A DNA stretch of 64,000 bases from Mauremys mutica (Eukaryota > Chordata > Testudines > Geoemydidae), in the NCBI RefSeq assembly GCF_020497125.1, contig NC_059077.1, positions 22,142,840-22,206,839 of the forward strand, written 5' to 3'. Made by a program: the position numbers and the translations under genes. The notes under the pieces are model-generated. The model saw only the letters and a program-made list of their open reading frames with translations. It had not been told where the DNA came from and made no database searches. Position 1 is the stretch's first letter; every line of letters begins with the position of its first letter. Positions 36,935-48,578 of this stretch are shown here, in pieces.

Positions 36935-39919
36935 AAGCAGAGGGAAGGAAGGGCAGGTGCAGAAAGGACCTCCTGGGAGAAATTCTAGGAAAAAGCTTAG
37001 GCCACGGTTTTGTATTTTGTTGTGATTAAACTGAATAAAGGGAAACTCCAGCAAAAGGGCAAATCTGGACAGTACCCCAGAGTAAATCTGATGGGCTGAG
37101 AGTGGAGGCATTCACACATGATCATTGAGGAAGTGGGGAAATAAAACATGGACTGATTAAATAATGAAGTAAGAAGACTGCTATTTGAGTCAGAATTTTT
37201 ACAGTATTACAAAAAACTTGAAGGAAGAAAGTCAACTTGTGGTAGCAAATGTGAAGTTATCTACACTTTTCAGGGAGAACATGAGTGAGGCTCCCGCTAC
37301 CACTTAAGAAGATATTTACCATGCAATTATCTGAAAATAAATGCCACCCTTTGTGTATATAAAGAACAGGAATTAGACAAGTAAAAAAACAATGCGAGAG
37401 AGAATTCCAACAGAAGAGGAATCTGGATGTCCTCTCCTATAATACCAGCCAAAGACTCTTTCCCATTTCCTTAAAGATCTTCTCAGGCTATAATAAACTG
37501 AGTGAAACATCCCTGTGCCGCAAGACTAGAGGAACAAAACAAAATTCATCAGCTTGAGAAGGCAGAAGAAAGCCTGCTATTCAGCTTTACATCCCCCTAA
37601 AGAAAAATCAGAGTGCACTATAAACGGTACAGCTATGCATGCCAGAGCTAGGAACTGAACCATGCCTTGCACAATCCCTTGCCAAGACTCTCCTGCTTTT
37701 CCCTGGGGTTTCCAGCAGGAGTTACTGTGAGTTCATGACCACTATTGAGCTAGCTTACAATGTTTCACAAAAAATAAATCATTAACTTGCCTTGAAGAGA
37801 TTTGATTATCTCTGCACTGGGAGGTACTTACTTGCTTTTGCAGAAGTCTGATATTTTGATTATTACAGGTCCTACCACTAGAGGAGCAGCATGGAACCAA
37901 TATTTTATAAGAGAGAGTTCCATGAACTAGAGAACAGAATCTAAAATAACCCCTCCCATTAACCCATTGCCTTTCCACTTTCCCTCACTCACAAACATTC
38001 TCACTCATCACTTCATCATTTTCCACCTTCACTCAGCCCTCTCATCCCATCTGATTTCCCACCTGACTCAGAAACCTCCCTCAACAAGTCCCTTCAGTTT
38101 CTTCCAACACAACTTCCTTCCTCTTGACCTACCCTTCTGCTTCCTGCCCAGCCTGACCCTATCTATCTAGGAATCTCCTCTGCTTTAGCTTAAAACTTCC
38201 ACAACACCAAGTAAGAACCCCTCATGCTCCCAACTGAACCCCTGGCTAGAAATACTCCTTCCCTTCCCTTCCCCTCTGGCTCAGGAAACCCCGCCCTTAG
38301 CTCTCCCTGGCATCTCAGGAGCCCCCAAGCCATCTTCACTGGGCTCAGAATGCCCCCACACCCACAATTTTATCCTGTCCAATTGTCTTGGTTTATTCAC
38401 CCCTGTAATGCGATAAGGCTATTTACCTTTGTAACTCAGAACTAGATCATGTGAACTGGGACAGAAAATAAAGTCCAGTTACTCAACAAAACCGCTTGTG
38501 CCTCAGACTCTTATTACATGTTTAAATCATGGTAATGTTTCATCATTTACAGCTATTGGGGAAAGAAACATTTGTTTTTAAAATACCCCGGGGACATACA
38601 TTAGGTGGTGCAGCATTAGCATATGAGTATCTCTGCTCTTCCCCCGTGTTTGGTAAAATGCAAATCGAGCTCTTATAATGCTAACCTCTTATATTTAGCT
38701 AATTAACAACTGGGTTCTTTGATCTATTAAACTCCCACAGATACCCAGAAGAAAATGTGCTCTGCCCAGGGGAGGGCTTTGCTGGCGGAAAGCTGGCTGA
38801 GGTGGCTCTGTCATTTGCTGTACCAGCCATGTCCCACCCAGGGGAAGGGAAAGCAGGGTGCCTGGCATAGGCAGGATGGAGCCCAGGCGGATAGCCAAGT
38901 AGAACTCCATTGTGCTCAGTCCTCCACTGCTGTATGGTCCCTGAGGGGCCTCACACCAGTGGTGTTTAATTAGGGCTGCACTGCTGCACAGGGATGGCCC
39001 TAGCTTGCACCATTACTGGGTGGCCTTTAACCAGGGAGCTGCAACAGTCTTCCTTCTAGCCTTCCTTCTCCACTCTGAGCCCCAAGTATGTTCCTCCAAC
39101 AATTGTTAAAAAAGAAAATAAACTCATGTCAGTTTAAATGGGTAGGTTTTAGAGTATAGGTTTGTTTTGCATTTAAACTACTTTCATATGGAGATTTTGT
39201 GTTTTTTCTATTGTCCAGAATGGAAAATAAAACCATCCTTGAATGAACAAGGTCTTAACATCAAGGCATAATTAGTTCTAACACATTTAGGTCAGGGTTT
39301 ATGTTGAGTAATTCTTAGTCTTATTAGTTAATGACTATATTATGCAAGGAATTTCTGTTTCCTATCCAATATGAGCCAAAGATTCTCTTTAGCAGGATAA
39401 TAAAATTGGTATGACGTATCTGAGAATAGAGAAGAATAAACATGCACGCACGCACTCTTTGTCCATTAACAATTCCGGCCTCTCATTCAAATTATGTCGC
39501 TGGCAAACTGAGCCAGAACTTTGGAACAAAAGCAAAGGCTGCCTTTGTCATATCAATACTAATAGAGAATAAATTCCTCATTTTGAAAATGTGGTAACAA
39601 AACTTTATAAAGTGGTTCTTGAGCCTTGACTGAGGTTTTAGTTTCTTTCAATGAGTGAACAACCTCAGAAAGAAAGTGTAGACTTTAAACACCAGATTCT
39701 GCTCCGTTGTATTTTTCTTTGTCTCCAAGAGCTTGTCTATTTAGATGCATAATCTGTTTATTCTTTTTTTTTGTTCAGAGCCCACAGTCCATTCCCTGCC
39801 TCTACTGTCATTACTCACAATTTTTTAAAATCATCAGAGGCCCACTATTTGAGCAGAGATATCCACTCCTACTACAGACCCTTTACACTGCATAAAGGGG
39901 CTAGAGCACTATACAGGGG

Positions 39920-41300
39920 TGTGTCAGGCAGCCCATTCACCACTGTGGCACCTCCTGCTGGCCGTCCTGAGGATTAGCTCTGCCAGTTGGTGTACCTTCT
40001 TCAGGTGGTGCCTCACCTATTGTCCTCTCACCCTGTGGACCTGCCTCACTCCAAGAACTGCAGGGTCCTCTTCATGACTCAGCCCTCTGGCTGGGTTGTC
40101 ATCCATGTTTCCCCGTTCGAGGGTTACCCCAAAGTCTTTCTAGGCAAACAGTCCCAGGCAGTCTTCTCCTGTGCTGCCCTAATGATGTCACTTCCCCAGT
40201 GGCCAGTATGGGAACCTGGGCCCACTCTCTGGACTGGAACCCAGAGTAGGGACCCTCAGCTCAGCAGTTTTGAGCTCTACCCCCTGAGCCCTCACTGCTC
40301 TGTTATCAGAAGAGACTGGTGGAATTGATTTAAGGACCCCACCTCCCAAAGGATCAATTCCTCTGTAGGGTCTACCACCTAATAGCCACAGGTCAAATGA
40401 ACCTTAGTAGTTTTAAATGGTGAAAACAGGCAGGAGGGTTTATTAAGGGATAAGTAAGACAAGGTAGGGAAAAGGGCAATAAAGCATTAAACAGAGTAAT
40501 ACAGCTCAGTGGTTTTACAAGTACAGTGGGCTTGAAGCCCAGACCCAACGCCTAACCAATATGGGCACAACACAAATACAATGTCAATGTTACTCAGTCT
40601 CTAGGAGTGACAGGAGCTCAGAGTAGATGGCTCACGATGCTCTCGTCTGTGTTGCTTCTCAGGTAACTCAGGTTGGGACCTTGAGGACAGCTATCGGAAT
40701 CAGGAACCTGAGATGGAACAGGAGATCCTTGTCAATGATGAACAACCAGGTAAACACAGGTGTTTTGATGATGTTCATCTTCCTCCATTGTACGACCAAG
40801 CACAGACACGGGTTGAGCTGAACACAGGCTGCCTCCTGAGCGGACAGCACCTGACAGAGTGTGCAACCCCTTTATATAACTTTTAACCGAGACTCAGATG
40901 ATGCTTTCCCACCTTTACTGTAGCTAGGTAGATTAGGCTTAAACTTTAACCAATCAGAAAAATAAGCACCTAAAAAGGGCACCAACCTTGACAAGAAGGT
41001 GGACTAAGATGGAGGGTGAAAGATAAAACAACCACCAAAAAAACCCCAAAATGGCTAAAAGCCCCAACAGCTCCTTCCTTGGACTTCTCCCTACTTTTCC
41101 TGGTTCTCCCACCTTCTCTGGGAGAACCAGTTCCAAATCAACTTCCTCCTCCCTCTTTCCAGGGAGTGACTGCAGACTACTTCCCTGCAGTCCTGTCTGT
41201 TCTCAGTTCCTGGGTTTTATAGACTCCCACCTATTCATGCCCAGCTGAGCCTTCTTTTAATCAACTCCCCTTCTCCCTGGCTACTCCTCCAGGCATAGAC
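39920..41300 (-). other. Possible LTR-derived block
   Basis: On the minus strand a TATA-like GTTATATAAAGGGG (around 40,875) lies about 435 bases upstream of TTAATAAACC (around 40,440), the spacing of an LTR promoter and polyadenylation signal. I could not pair clean TG/CA ends or a target duplication, and no gag or pol frame adjoins it. Confidence 0.3.
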
Positions 41301-41933
41301 AACTTGTTCCTCCCCATACTGGGGGCAGGGCACAATCTAAGGGGGAGGACATATGACGGCCCTATGTGTCTTCCCTGCCCAGTGATTCTCCCCCGCCCTG
41401 CTCAGGGCCACCAGGCTTTCCCTGCTCCACGCTACCTGCGGGGTGGGGGGAGGGCTCTGTCCTTCTCTCCCTGTACCTCCCCCCGACACGTTTGGTCACT
41501 CTCTCTGGCAGCCAGGTGGGGAGCGCGACACAGACACTTCTGTCTGAGAGAACCTGGCTGGGAGGCAGTGGCGGCTTGTATAAACTATGTCAGGGGTGGG
41601 GCCCTCCAGTCCCTGAAACAGCCTCAGAGCAGGACTGTGCAAAAGTGGCTTAAGGTGCCTTCGTCTCCACCTACCTATGTACTGCAAATTTTGTTCTGTG
41701 CCTCTTAGAGGAACTAGACAGAGTCTCACTTTTTAATATTAACAAAACTGCTATAGTTCATGACCCAGAGTCAATCTGAAAACTACCAGTGGCTATTATA
41801 CAATGAAAAAACATTTTTTAAAAAAATGTATAAAGTCTTCTAATTTAACGTTCTAGTAGTCTTTCGGCTAAATCATTGTATCTTCTTCAAACTCCCATTT
41901 TATTTTAAGGAGAGGGAAAAGTTAGGGTGTAGC

Positions 41934-42008
41934 TAGGGTGACCAGATAGCAAATGTGAAGAATCAGGACACTTATTTTCAGAGGGCAGGGATATTGTTGC
42001 CAGTATAT
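41934..42008. mobile_element. Left part of a hAT-type MITE split by the retrotransposon
   Basis: It begins TAGGGTGACCAGATAGC. The matching inverted end lies at 47,403-47,430. The outer flanks GGTGTAGC (41,926-41,933) and TGTGTAGC (47,431-47,438) agree at 7 of 8 positions. The MITE was therefore present before the LTR element entered it. Confidence 0.75.
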
Positions 42009-42428
42009 TGTGGCAAATTCAGGCCAATTAGCTACCTGGAGAGGGGTAACAATTAGCCAGGAAGGCTTAGCCAGCAAAATAAGGTTCAGCTGGGGCAGGG
42101 GTTGGGAAGAAACTAATCAGGTTCAGCTGGCCCCAGTTGCTAGAGACCTTTTTAAACCCTCCCTGACAAGGAAGCCAGGGGGGAAGGAGGACGAGAGAAG
42201 CAGGGCAGCTGCCAGCAAGGAGGGACAGCTGAACTCTGAGACTCGCTGCAGGACGGAGGGCATTCTCCCCGGGGGGGGGGAGAAACTAGAACTAGGAGGC
42301 TGGCTGAGAAGGAATCAGCCCGGCCTTGTGAGATTGAGAAGGGTTTTTTTTTTCCCTTGTGCCTAGCCTGTGCCTCTGAAGCTAGGACGGACTGAGCTAA
42401 CAAGCAGAGGGGCAGGTATCTTGCCACA
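42009..42428 (+). repeat. 5' LTR
   Basis: Starts TGTGGCAAATTC and ends CTTGCCACA, with the usual TG...CA ends and a longer inverted TGTGGCAA/TTGCCACA. A weak TATA-like 'ctttttaaacc' lies at about 42,148 and could drive transcription. No good AATAAA was seen. Confidence 0.95.
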
Positions 42429-42430
42429 CA

Positions 42431-42448
42431 TGGTGTCAGGGGTGGGAT
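42431..42448 (+). promoter_or_regulatory. Primer binding site, tRNA-Leu type
   Basis: TGGTGTCAGGGGTGGGAT starts two bases after the 5' LTR. It is complementary to the 3' end of a tRNA finishing ...CTGACACCA, as vertebrate tRNA-Leu(CAA) does, with about two mismatches by memory of that tRNA. It would prime minus-strand DNA synthesis. Confidence 0.75.
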
Positions 42449-42502
42449 CGCCCAGTGAGTGAGGCTCCATGGCAAGCCGTAACTGGGCAGGGTGAAGACC
42501 CC

Positions 42503-42524
42503 AAAAAAAAAAAATTTTTTTTTT
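42503..42524. other. A12T10 tract just upstream of the Gag-Pol start
   Basis: Twelve A followed by ten T form a self-complementary block ending 8 bases before the start ATG. The frame stays open across it from position 42,455, but no ATG lies in that upstream part. Confidence 0.9.
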
Positions 42525-42532
42525 CTTCTAAA

Positions 42533-45500
42533 ATGGAGGATGTGCTGAAGGCACTGATGCAGGCCACTGCGGCCCAACAAGAGGCCACCCGAGTGCAGGT
42601 GGCTGCCCAGCGGGAGTCCGTACGGGTGCAACAGGAGACCAACCAGCTGTTGATGAGCCAGGCAGCCCAAGATCGAGCAAACCTGACCGAGGTAGTGAAT
42701 CAGTTGAAGGCCCTGACCACGATGACGCAGGGGGCCCAGGGGACCCGACCGCTACGGGCAAGCAACTACTTGCAGAAGATGATACCAGAGGACGATGTAG
42801 AGGCATATCTCCTCGCGTTCGAGAGGACGGCCAGGCGGGAGGCCTGGCCACAGGACCAGTGGGCCGGTCTGCTGGCTCCATTTCTATGCGGGGAGGCCCA
42901 GAAAGCCTACTTTGACATGCCCGCGGAAGCAGCCATGGATTACTCTCGGCTGAAGGCGGAGATCCTGGCGAGGGCAGGCCTGACGCCTGCCATAAGGGCC
43001 CAGCGCTTCCACGAGTGGAAGTACCGGGAGGACAAACCCCCGAGGTCCCAGCTATTCGATCTGATACACCTTGCTCGGAAGTGGCTCCGCCCCGAGGCCC
43101 ATGGTCCGGAGAAGGTATTAGAACTACTGGTATTGGACAGATACATGAGAGGGTTGCCGCCGGACATACGGGGGTGGGTCTGCCAAAACGACCCCTCCTC
43201 TTATGATGATCTGGTTGCTCTCGTGGAGAGACACTTGGCAGCCCAAGAACTATCTCAGACCCCCGGGGGAGGGAGGCGCCAATATCAGAGGCCAGCCTCT
43301 ACGCCGAGGCCCCCGTTCGCCCTAGCCCCGGGCCGGAAAATGGAGGGGAGGCAGGAGGTGAAGGAACCACCGGCAGGCCCGGAAAGACTGGAGGACTGGG
43401 GAAGAAGGGCTCCGGGAATGCGTCCCGGCAGCCCGAAAAATAGGGGGCTGCCCAAGGGGGGATACCGTTGTTATGCCTGTGGTGAACTAGGGCACATTGC
43501 TGCCCAATGCCCTAACCTTGGGGAGCCTATGCAGTGCGAACTAGGGGAAATAGGGGGACCGTGCGGGCTAATCAGTCTGGTCGGGGACACGATGGTCCCT
43601 CATAGATACACTCGGCCCGTTAAGCTGAACGGGATAGGGACCACAGCATTAATAGACTCAGGCAGTGCAATTACGCTGGTCTCTGGGAAGCTGGTCAAGC
43701 CGGGCCAACTATCCCAGGCCCCGCGCTCGGGAATATCCTGTGTACATGGGGATGTCGGCTACTACCCGACCGTCCCTGTACGCATTGAGGTGCTCGGAAA
43801 CCCCACCGAGGTGACGGTAGGAGTCGTTCCGAAACTCCCTTACCCTGTCCTTATCGGACGGGACTTCCCGGGATTTGATGGCCTACTCCCCGGGAAAGAG
43901 GAGGAAGGGTGGGAGAACCCTGGGGGCCCAGGGGCGGCCCAGGTGGGGGACCCTCTCCCCGCTTTCCACGAGTTTGGCCAGGACGTGTTCTCCCCACCGG
44001 GGAAGCCCAGGAAACCTCGGAGGGAACGGAGGGCCGACAAAAGGAGGGGGACGAGGATCCTGACCCGGTACCTGACGCCTACATTGGTGGGGGAAAGAAG
44101 GGGCGCAGCTGACAGCGGGGCCAGGCCCGCCGACTCCAGCCCATTTGTTGGGCCGGGTTCCCCGAAGGCTATCTCTGAGGGAGAGGGGGAGGAGGACCCC
44201 CCCGAAATGGGGCCCATAGGGGCCGCACGTGGGACTTTTGGTCAGGATCAGGCCAATGATCCCCTATACCATAACATTTTTAAAGAAGTAGTCGAGGTGA
44301 ACGGGGTCCCGGTGGAGGGAAGAGCTAAGGGACCAGGACCGTATTACATGATTAAAAAGGATTTGCTGTATAGAGTAGTCCGGGTCCAAGAGCGAGTCAT
44401 CGAACAACTCTTGGTCCCCCGGAAGCATCAAAGGGCGGTAATGGACCTCGCCCACAGTCATCTGTTCGGGGCCCATCTAGGGGTGGATAAGACCCTCGAC
44501 CGGGTTCTACAGAGGTTTTTTTGGCCTGGCATTTATGCAGCCATCCGGCAGTATTGTTCCTCCTGTCCGGAGTGCCAACTACATGGGCCCCGACCATGCT
44601 TGCGGGCCCCTCTGGTCCCTCTACCAATCATTGAGATCCCGTTCGAGCGTATAGCTATGGACATAGTGGGGCCACTAGAAAAGTCAGCCCGGGGCCATCG
44701 GTACATCCTAGTAGTATTGGATTATGCCACCCGATACCCCGAGGCCATCCCCCTGCGGAATACCTTGTCCAAGTCCATAGCCAAAGAATTAGTCCAGATA
44801 TTCTCCAGAGTAGGGATACCTAGGGAGATCCTGACAGACCAAGGGACCCCCTTTGTTTCCAAGCTGATGAAGGACTTGTGCGACCTGCTCCACATACGGA
44901 CCCTCCGAACGTCGGTCTACCACCCCCAGACCGATGGCCTCGTTGAGCGCTTTAACAAGACGTTGAAAAACATGTTGCGGAAGGTGATCAGCTGTGATGG
45001 AAAAGACTGGGACACCCTGCTACCATACGTGCTGTTTGCCGTCCGGGAAGTACCTCAGGCCTCCACGGGATTCTCCCCCTTCGAGCTGTTATATGGTCGG
45101 CACCCCAGGGGCATACTGGACCTGGCTAAAGAAGACTGGGAAGAGCAGCCAAACCCGGAGAGAAACATTGTGGAACATGTGCTACAAATGAGAGACCGAA
45201 TCGCCAGGGTCACCCCCCTAGTACGCGAACACATGGAGAAGGCCCAAGGGGCACAACGGACCTACTACAACCGTCAAGCAAAGGCCCGGAAGTTCCAGGT
45301 GGGGGACCGGGTGATGGTGCTCCTACCCACGGCAGAGAGCAAGCTCCTGGCCAGATGGCAGGGACCCTATGAGGTAATTGAGGCGGTAGGGGAAGTTAAC
45401 TACAAGGTCCGGCAGCCAGGTCGCCGGAAGCTGGAGCAGATCTATCACATAAATCTGCTGAAACCCTGGCGGGATAGAGAAACCCTGGTAACGGGGTTGG

Positions 45501-47029
45501 GGGCGCCACCCCCTAAAGACGATCGGCCCAACCAGGTGGGAATATCCCGGGAGCTGACCCCAGAACAACGATCCGAGGCGGTCAGCCTGGTCGAACGCAA
45601 CCAAGACGTGTTCTCGGAGAAGCCCGGTCGAACTACGGAAGTGCACCATCACATCTTCACAGAGCCCGGGGTGAAGGTGCACGTCAAGCCATACCGGATC
45701 CCGGAGGCCAAAAGAGAGGAAATTCGGAAAGAGGTCAGGAAGATGCTGGCCCTAGGGGTTATTGAAGAGTCTCATAGCCAGTGGTCCAGTCCCGTGGTTC
45801 TGGTGCCAAAGCCAGACGGCAGTATGAGGTTCTGCAACGACTTCCGCAAGCTGAACGAGGTATCCCGGTTTGACGCCTACCCCTTACCCAGGATCGACGA
45901 ACTGATCGACAGATTAGGAAAGGCCCGGTTCATGTCTACCCTGGACCTTACCAAGGGCTATTGGCAGATCCCCCTGGCGAAGACCGACAAGGAGAAGACG
46001 GCCTTTGCAACCCCGGAAGGACTATATCAATACACCGTTCTTCCCTTTGGATTACATGGGGCCCCCGCTACCTTCCAGCGGCTAATGGATAAGCTGTTAC
46101 GGACCCATAGGGAGTACGCTGCTGCCTATCTTGATGATGTCATCATATATAGCCCCGACTGGGAGACGCATCTCGGAAAGGTAGAGGCAGTATTAGATAC
46201 CCTGAGAAGGGCCGGGCTGACCGCGAACCCCTCCAAGTGTTCGATCGGGTTAGCTGAAGCCAAATACCTGGGGTATGTAGTGGGGCGGGGCGTGGTGAGG
46301 CCCCAGCTCAACAAGCTAGACGCCATATTGAAGTGGCCCCGGCCACTGCGGAAGAAGCAGGTCCGAGCGTTCCTGGGACTCGTGGGGTACTATAGGCGGT
46401 TCATTCCCCACTTTGCCACCAGGGCATGCCCCTTAACGGACCTGACCAGGGCTCGGGGCCCAGACATAGTGAAATGGTCTGCTGCGGCCGAAGCCGCTTT
46501 TGTGGATCTACGAACGGCCCTCTGCACGGACCCTGTCCTGGTAGCCCCAGACTGGGGGCAGGAGTTCGTCCTACAGACGGACGCCTCGGAAGTAGGCCTG
46601 GGGGCAGTGCTTTCCCAAATGGTCGGAGATGACGAACACCCCGTCCTCTACCTCAGTAGAAAGCTCCTGCCTAGAGAACGGAAGTACGCCATCGTGGAGA
46701 AGGAATGTCTGGCGGTAAAGTGGGCCGTAGAAAGCCTCCACTATTATTTACTGGGACGGAGATTTGCCCTAGTCACGGACCATGCCCCGTTGCAATGGAT
46801 GCACCAGAACAAGGACAAGAACGCGCGAGTGACGAGATGGTTCCTGTCGCTTCAGCCCTTCCACTTCACGGTTCGGCACCGGTCCGGGTCTCAACATGGC
46901 AATGCGGATGGCCTGTCAAGGGTACATTGTTTTCCGACCCAAGTGGCCCAACCCCGTAGTGTTGAGCAGGGGGGGGGGATATGTGGCAAATTCAGGCCAA
47001 TTAGCTACCTGGAGAGGGGTAACAATTAG
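42533..47029 (+). CDS. Gag-Pol polyprotein, protease-integrase-RT-RNase H order
   Basis: A single 1,498-aa frame with no stop or frameshift. Start: first ATG in frame (AAAATGGAG); the frame upstream to 42,455 has only a GTG. Order by residue: coiled-coil-like Gln-rich N-terminus (1-75); capsid with a SCAN-like part (156-236, containing [20 protein letters not shown]); CCHC knuckle [14 protein letters not shown] (313-326); aspartic protease LIDSGSA (D375); integrase with H643, H648, C678, C681, catalytic D710, D769, E805 (DX35E) and a GPY/F-type module (WQGPYEV); RT with D1138 and YLDDV (1199-1203); RNase H with TDAS (D1350) and TDHAPLQWM (D1416). No envelope and no chromodomain seen. Fused Gag-Pol without frameshifting implies equal Gag and Pol synthesis unless readout is controlled otherwise. 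The last 16 codons lie in the 3' LTR. All catalytic residues I can check are intact, so it should encode a working element (inference). Confidence 0.95.
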   Translation: MEDVLKALMQATAAQQEATRVQVAAQRESVRVQQETNQLLMSQAAQDRANLTEVVNQLKALTTMTQGAQGTRPLRASNYLQKMIPEDDVEAYLLAFERTARREAWPQDQWAGLLAPFLCGEAQKAYFDMPAEAAMDYSRLKAEILARAGLTPAIRAQRFHEWKYREDKPPRSQLFDLIHLARKWLRPEAHGPEKVLELLVLDRYMRGLPPDIRGWVCQNDPSSYDDLVALVERHLAAQELSQTPGGGRRQYQRPASTPRPPFALAPGRKMEGRQEVKEPPAGPERLEDWGRRAPGMRPGSPKNRGLPKGGYRCYACGELGHIAAQCPNLGEPMQCELGEIGGPCGLISLVGDTMVPHRYTRPVKLNGIGTTALIDSGSAITLVSGKLVKPGQLSQAPRSGISCVHGDVGYYPTVPVRIEVLGNPTEVTVGVVPKLPYPVLIGRDFPGFDGLLPGKEEEGWENPGGPGAAQVGDPLPAFHEFGQDVFSPPGKPRKPRRERRADKRRGTRILTRYLTPTLVGERRGAADSGARPADSSPFVGPGSPKAISEGEGEEDPPEMGPIGAARGTFGQDQANDPLYHNIFKEVVEVNGVPVEGRAKGPGPYYMIKKDLLYRVVRVQERVIEQLLVPRKHQRAVMDLAHSHLFGAHLGVDKTLDRVLQRFFWPGIYAAIRQYCSSCPECQLHGPRPCLRAPLVPLPIIEIPFERIAMDIVGPLEKSARGHRYILVVLDYATRYPEAIPLRNTLSKSIAKELVQIFSRVGIPREILTDQGTPFVSKLMKDLCDLLHIRTLRTSVYHPQTDGLVERFNKTLKNMLRKVISCDGKDWDTLLPYVLFAVREVPQASTGFSPFELLYGRHPRGILDLAKEDWEEQPNPERNIVEHVLQMRDRIARVTPLVREHMEKAQGAQRTYYNRQAKARKFQVGDRVMVLLPTAESKLLARWQGPYEVIEAVGEVNYKVRQPGRRKLEQIYHINLLKPWRDRETLVTGLGAPPPKDDRPNQVGISRELTPEQRSEAVSLVERNQDVFSEKPGRTTEVHHHIFTEPGVKVHVKPYRIPEAKREEIRKEVRKMLALGVIEESHSQWSSPVVLVPKPDGSMRFCNDFRKLNEVSRFDAYPLPRIDELIDRLGKARFMSTLDLTKGYWQIPLAKTDKEKTAFATPEGLYQYTVLPFGLHGAPATFQRLMDKLLRTHREYAAAYLDDVIIYSPDWETHLGKVEAVLDTLRRAGLTANPSKCSIGLAEAKYLGYVVGRGVVRPQLNKLDAILKWPRPLRKKQVRAFLGLVGYYRRFIPHFATRACPLTDLTRARGPDIVKWSAAAEAAFVDLRTALCTDPVLVAPDWGQEFVLQTDASEVGLGAVLSQMVGDDEHPVLYLSRKLLPRERKYAIVEKECLAVKWAVESLHYYLLGRRFALVTDHAPLQWMHQNKDKNARVTRWFLSLQPFHFTVRHRSGSQHGNADGLSRVHCFPTQVAQPRSVEQGGGICGKFRPISYLERGNN
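46964..46981 (+). other. Polypurine tract
   Basis: GAGCAGGGGGGGGGGATA directly precedes the 3' LTR. This is where plus-strand DNA priming occurs in LTR elements. The coding frame runs through it (EQGGGI). Confidence 0.85.
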
Positions 47030-47402
47030 CCAGGAAGGCTTAGCCAGCAAAATAAGGTTCAGCTGGGGCAGGGGTTGGGAAGAAACTAATCAGGTTCAGC
47101 TGGCCCCAGTTGCTAGAGACCTTTTTAAACCCTCCCTGACAAGGAAGCCAGGGGGGAAGGAGGACGAGAGAAGCAGGGCAGCTGCCAGCAAGGAGGGACA
47201 GCTGAACTCTGAGACTCGCTGCAGGACGGAGGGCATTCTCCCCAGGGGGGGGGGAGAAACTAGAACTAGGAGGCTGGCTGAGAAGGAATCAGCCCGGCCT
47301 TGTGAGATTGAGAAGGGTTTTTTTTTTCCCTTGTGCCTAGCCTGTGCCTCTGAAGCTAGGACGGACTGAGCTAACAAGCAGAGGGGCAGGTATCTTGCCA
47401 CA
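46982..47402 (+). repeat. 3' LTR
   Basis: Same sequence as 42,009-42,428 except for one extra A before the G10 run. It carries the end of the Gag-Pol frame (stop at 47,027-47,029). Confidence 0.95.
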
Positions 47403-47430
47403 ATATATATTGGGATGTCTGGTTGCTCTA
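47403..47430. mobile_element. Right part of the interrupted hAT-type MITE
   Basis: Ends in GGATGTCTGGTTGCTCTA, the inverted partner of the left end at 41,934. See the left part for flanks. Confidence 0.7.
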
Positions 47431-47438
47431 TGTGTAGC

Positions 47439-48400
47439 ATCCTGCTCTGACCAATAGTAAATTTAAACAGAATAGGAAGCATATGCTAAATGTTTCTCCT
47501 GAGAAGAGGCGTTTTCCTAGACATAGGGCCTTGTAGAAAGTGCAACGTAGTGGTCAAACGGTCAATTGTCAGCTTGTCTCTTCATTGAAACACGGTCCTG
47601 TCCTTCAACACCTCACCGCAAGGATTTCCAGTCCTACCCTTTTGCACAGGGATTTTGGGCATGGGCTCTTGAAGAGTCAAGTTCTTTTCCAGCTCTCACC
47701 CAGCGTGAAGGCTTTTGTTGTTGCAATGTCCTCTGAGTGGGTAGGGGACCCAGGGCCCACCCTTTCCACTGGGCTCTGGTCACCCCCCCAGACCACTTCC
47801 TACCCCCGTCTCCTTTCGCTTCACGGAAGTAATTCTTCAGTCTAGTCTCTGAGCTGCACATTCAGTCACCAGCCTCTCATTTGTAGGTTTGCACGGATCT
47901 GTGTTGTCAGGTCTCAGGCAGTGAACTCCTGGGAAGTATGTTCCTCTCAGAGCATCCCTCTGCTCCCTTCCACTGCCTGCCTCTGAGCTGCTCTGTGCCC
48001 CTTTTTAAAGCCCCACCTCCAGCTTTTGCAGGCCCTGCAGGTGTGTCTGGGTGGGACTGCCTGGGCCCAGAGCTGCTCCTTAACCCCTTGCTCTCCAGTG
48101 TGGTGTTTGTTTACCTCATCACAGGCCTCTTCAAAAGGAACATTGGAAACAAAACTGAAGCAAGTACAAATACTGCCCAGTCTTGGAGTCAGGATTTTGG
48201 GAGAGCTGAGAGAGAGAGAGTGTGTGAGTGAAGTGACCATTCAAAAGGAAAAAAACAATAAAAATCAGCATTTCACCATTCTGGAAGATGTGGGTGAGCA
48301 TAGGGCGTGTGTCCAGGCAATGGGTTCAAATTAAATTAATTATTCCTTTAAGGGAATAATATACACCAATTTATTACCTTAAATAGAGTTACCTAGACAG
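47439..48400. other. Non-coding, possibly old LTR sequence
   Basis: C-rich block at 47,720-48,110 with stretches such as 'gacccagggcccaccctttc' that resemble the LTR-like sequence around 49,990-50,040. No ends or coding motif can be fixed. Confidence 0.3.
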
Positions 48401-48578
48401 GTATCAGAGGGGTAGCCGGGTTAGTCTGGATCTGTAAAAGCAACAAAGAGTCCTGTGGCACCTTATAGACTAACAGACGTATTGGAGCATGAGCTTTTGT
48501 GGGTGAATACATGCATCCGATGAAGTGGGTATTCACCCACGAAAGCTCATGCTCCAATACGTCTGTTAGTCTATAAGG
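48401..48578 (+). repeat. Palindromic dispersed repeat, copy 1
   Basis: Starts GTATCAGAGGGGTAGCC. Its inner part is an inverted repeat with 50-base arms (48,461-48,510 and 48,529-48,578) that match at 49 of 50 positions around an 18-base loop. The outer right arm expected from copy 2 is missing after 'ctataagg'. The family is familiar to me from turtle sequence, but I cannot give it a class. Confidence 0.85.

Larger units (their letters stand above)
31831..39899. other. Long non-coding interval, no gene recognised
   Basis: About 8 kb with small simple repeats and one foldback repeat (listed separately). Frames reach 120 codons but have no motif, no conserved-looking composition and no support from splice context. 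37,970-38,450 is pyrimidine-rich. I cannot exclude short exons of a host gene. Confidence 0.5.
42009..47402 (+). mobile_element. Complete Gmr1-like (Ty3/gypsy) LTR retrotransposon
   Basis: A 5,394-bp element with LTRs of 420 and 421 bp, a primer binding site, one Gag-Pol frame and a polypurine tract. It is flanked by ATAT on both sides (42,005-42,008 and 47,403-47,406), a 4-bp duplication. The two LTRs differ, as far as I can read, by a single A (present at about 47,244, absent from the 5' copy). Since LTRs are identical at insertion, the insertion is recent. Pol runs protease, integrase, RT, RNase H. That order with a gypsy-type RT is the mark of the Gmr1-like group described in deuterostomes; the group name rests on domain order, not on a tree. 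It looks autonomous and potentially active. Confidence 0.93.

Noticed and set aside
42455..42532. Upstream extension of the Gag-Pol frame beginning at GTG
   Set aside because: In a vertebrate genome a GTG start is unlikely. The first in-frame ATG is at 42,533 and the extension is only the A/T tract and leader.
42533..43240. Host SCAN zinc-finger gene
   Set aside because: The SCAN-like part is fused in frame to a retroviral-type knuckle, protease, integrase and RT and lies between two LTRs.
42009..47402. Endogenous retrovirus with envelope
   Set aside because: No frame with signal peptide and membrane segment lies between RNase H and the 3' LTR. The Pol frame runs straight into the LTR.
42009..47402. 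CRISPR-like or phage repeat arrangement
   Set aside because: The only long direct repeats are the two LTRs; there are no regular spacers, and the surroundings are eukaryotic.
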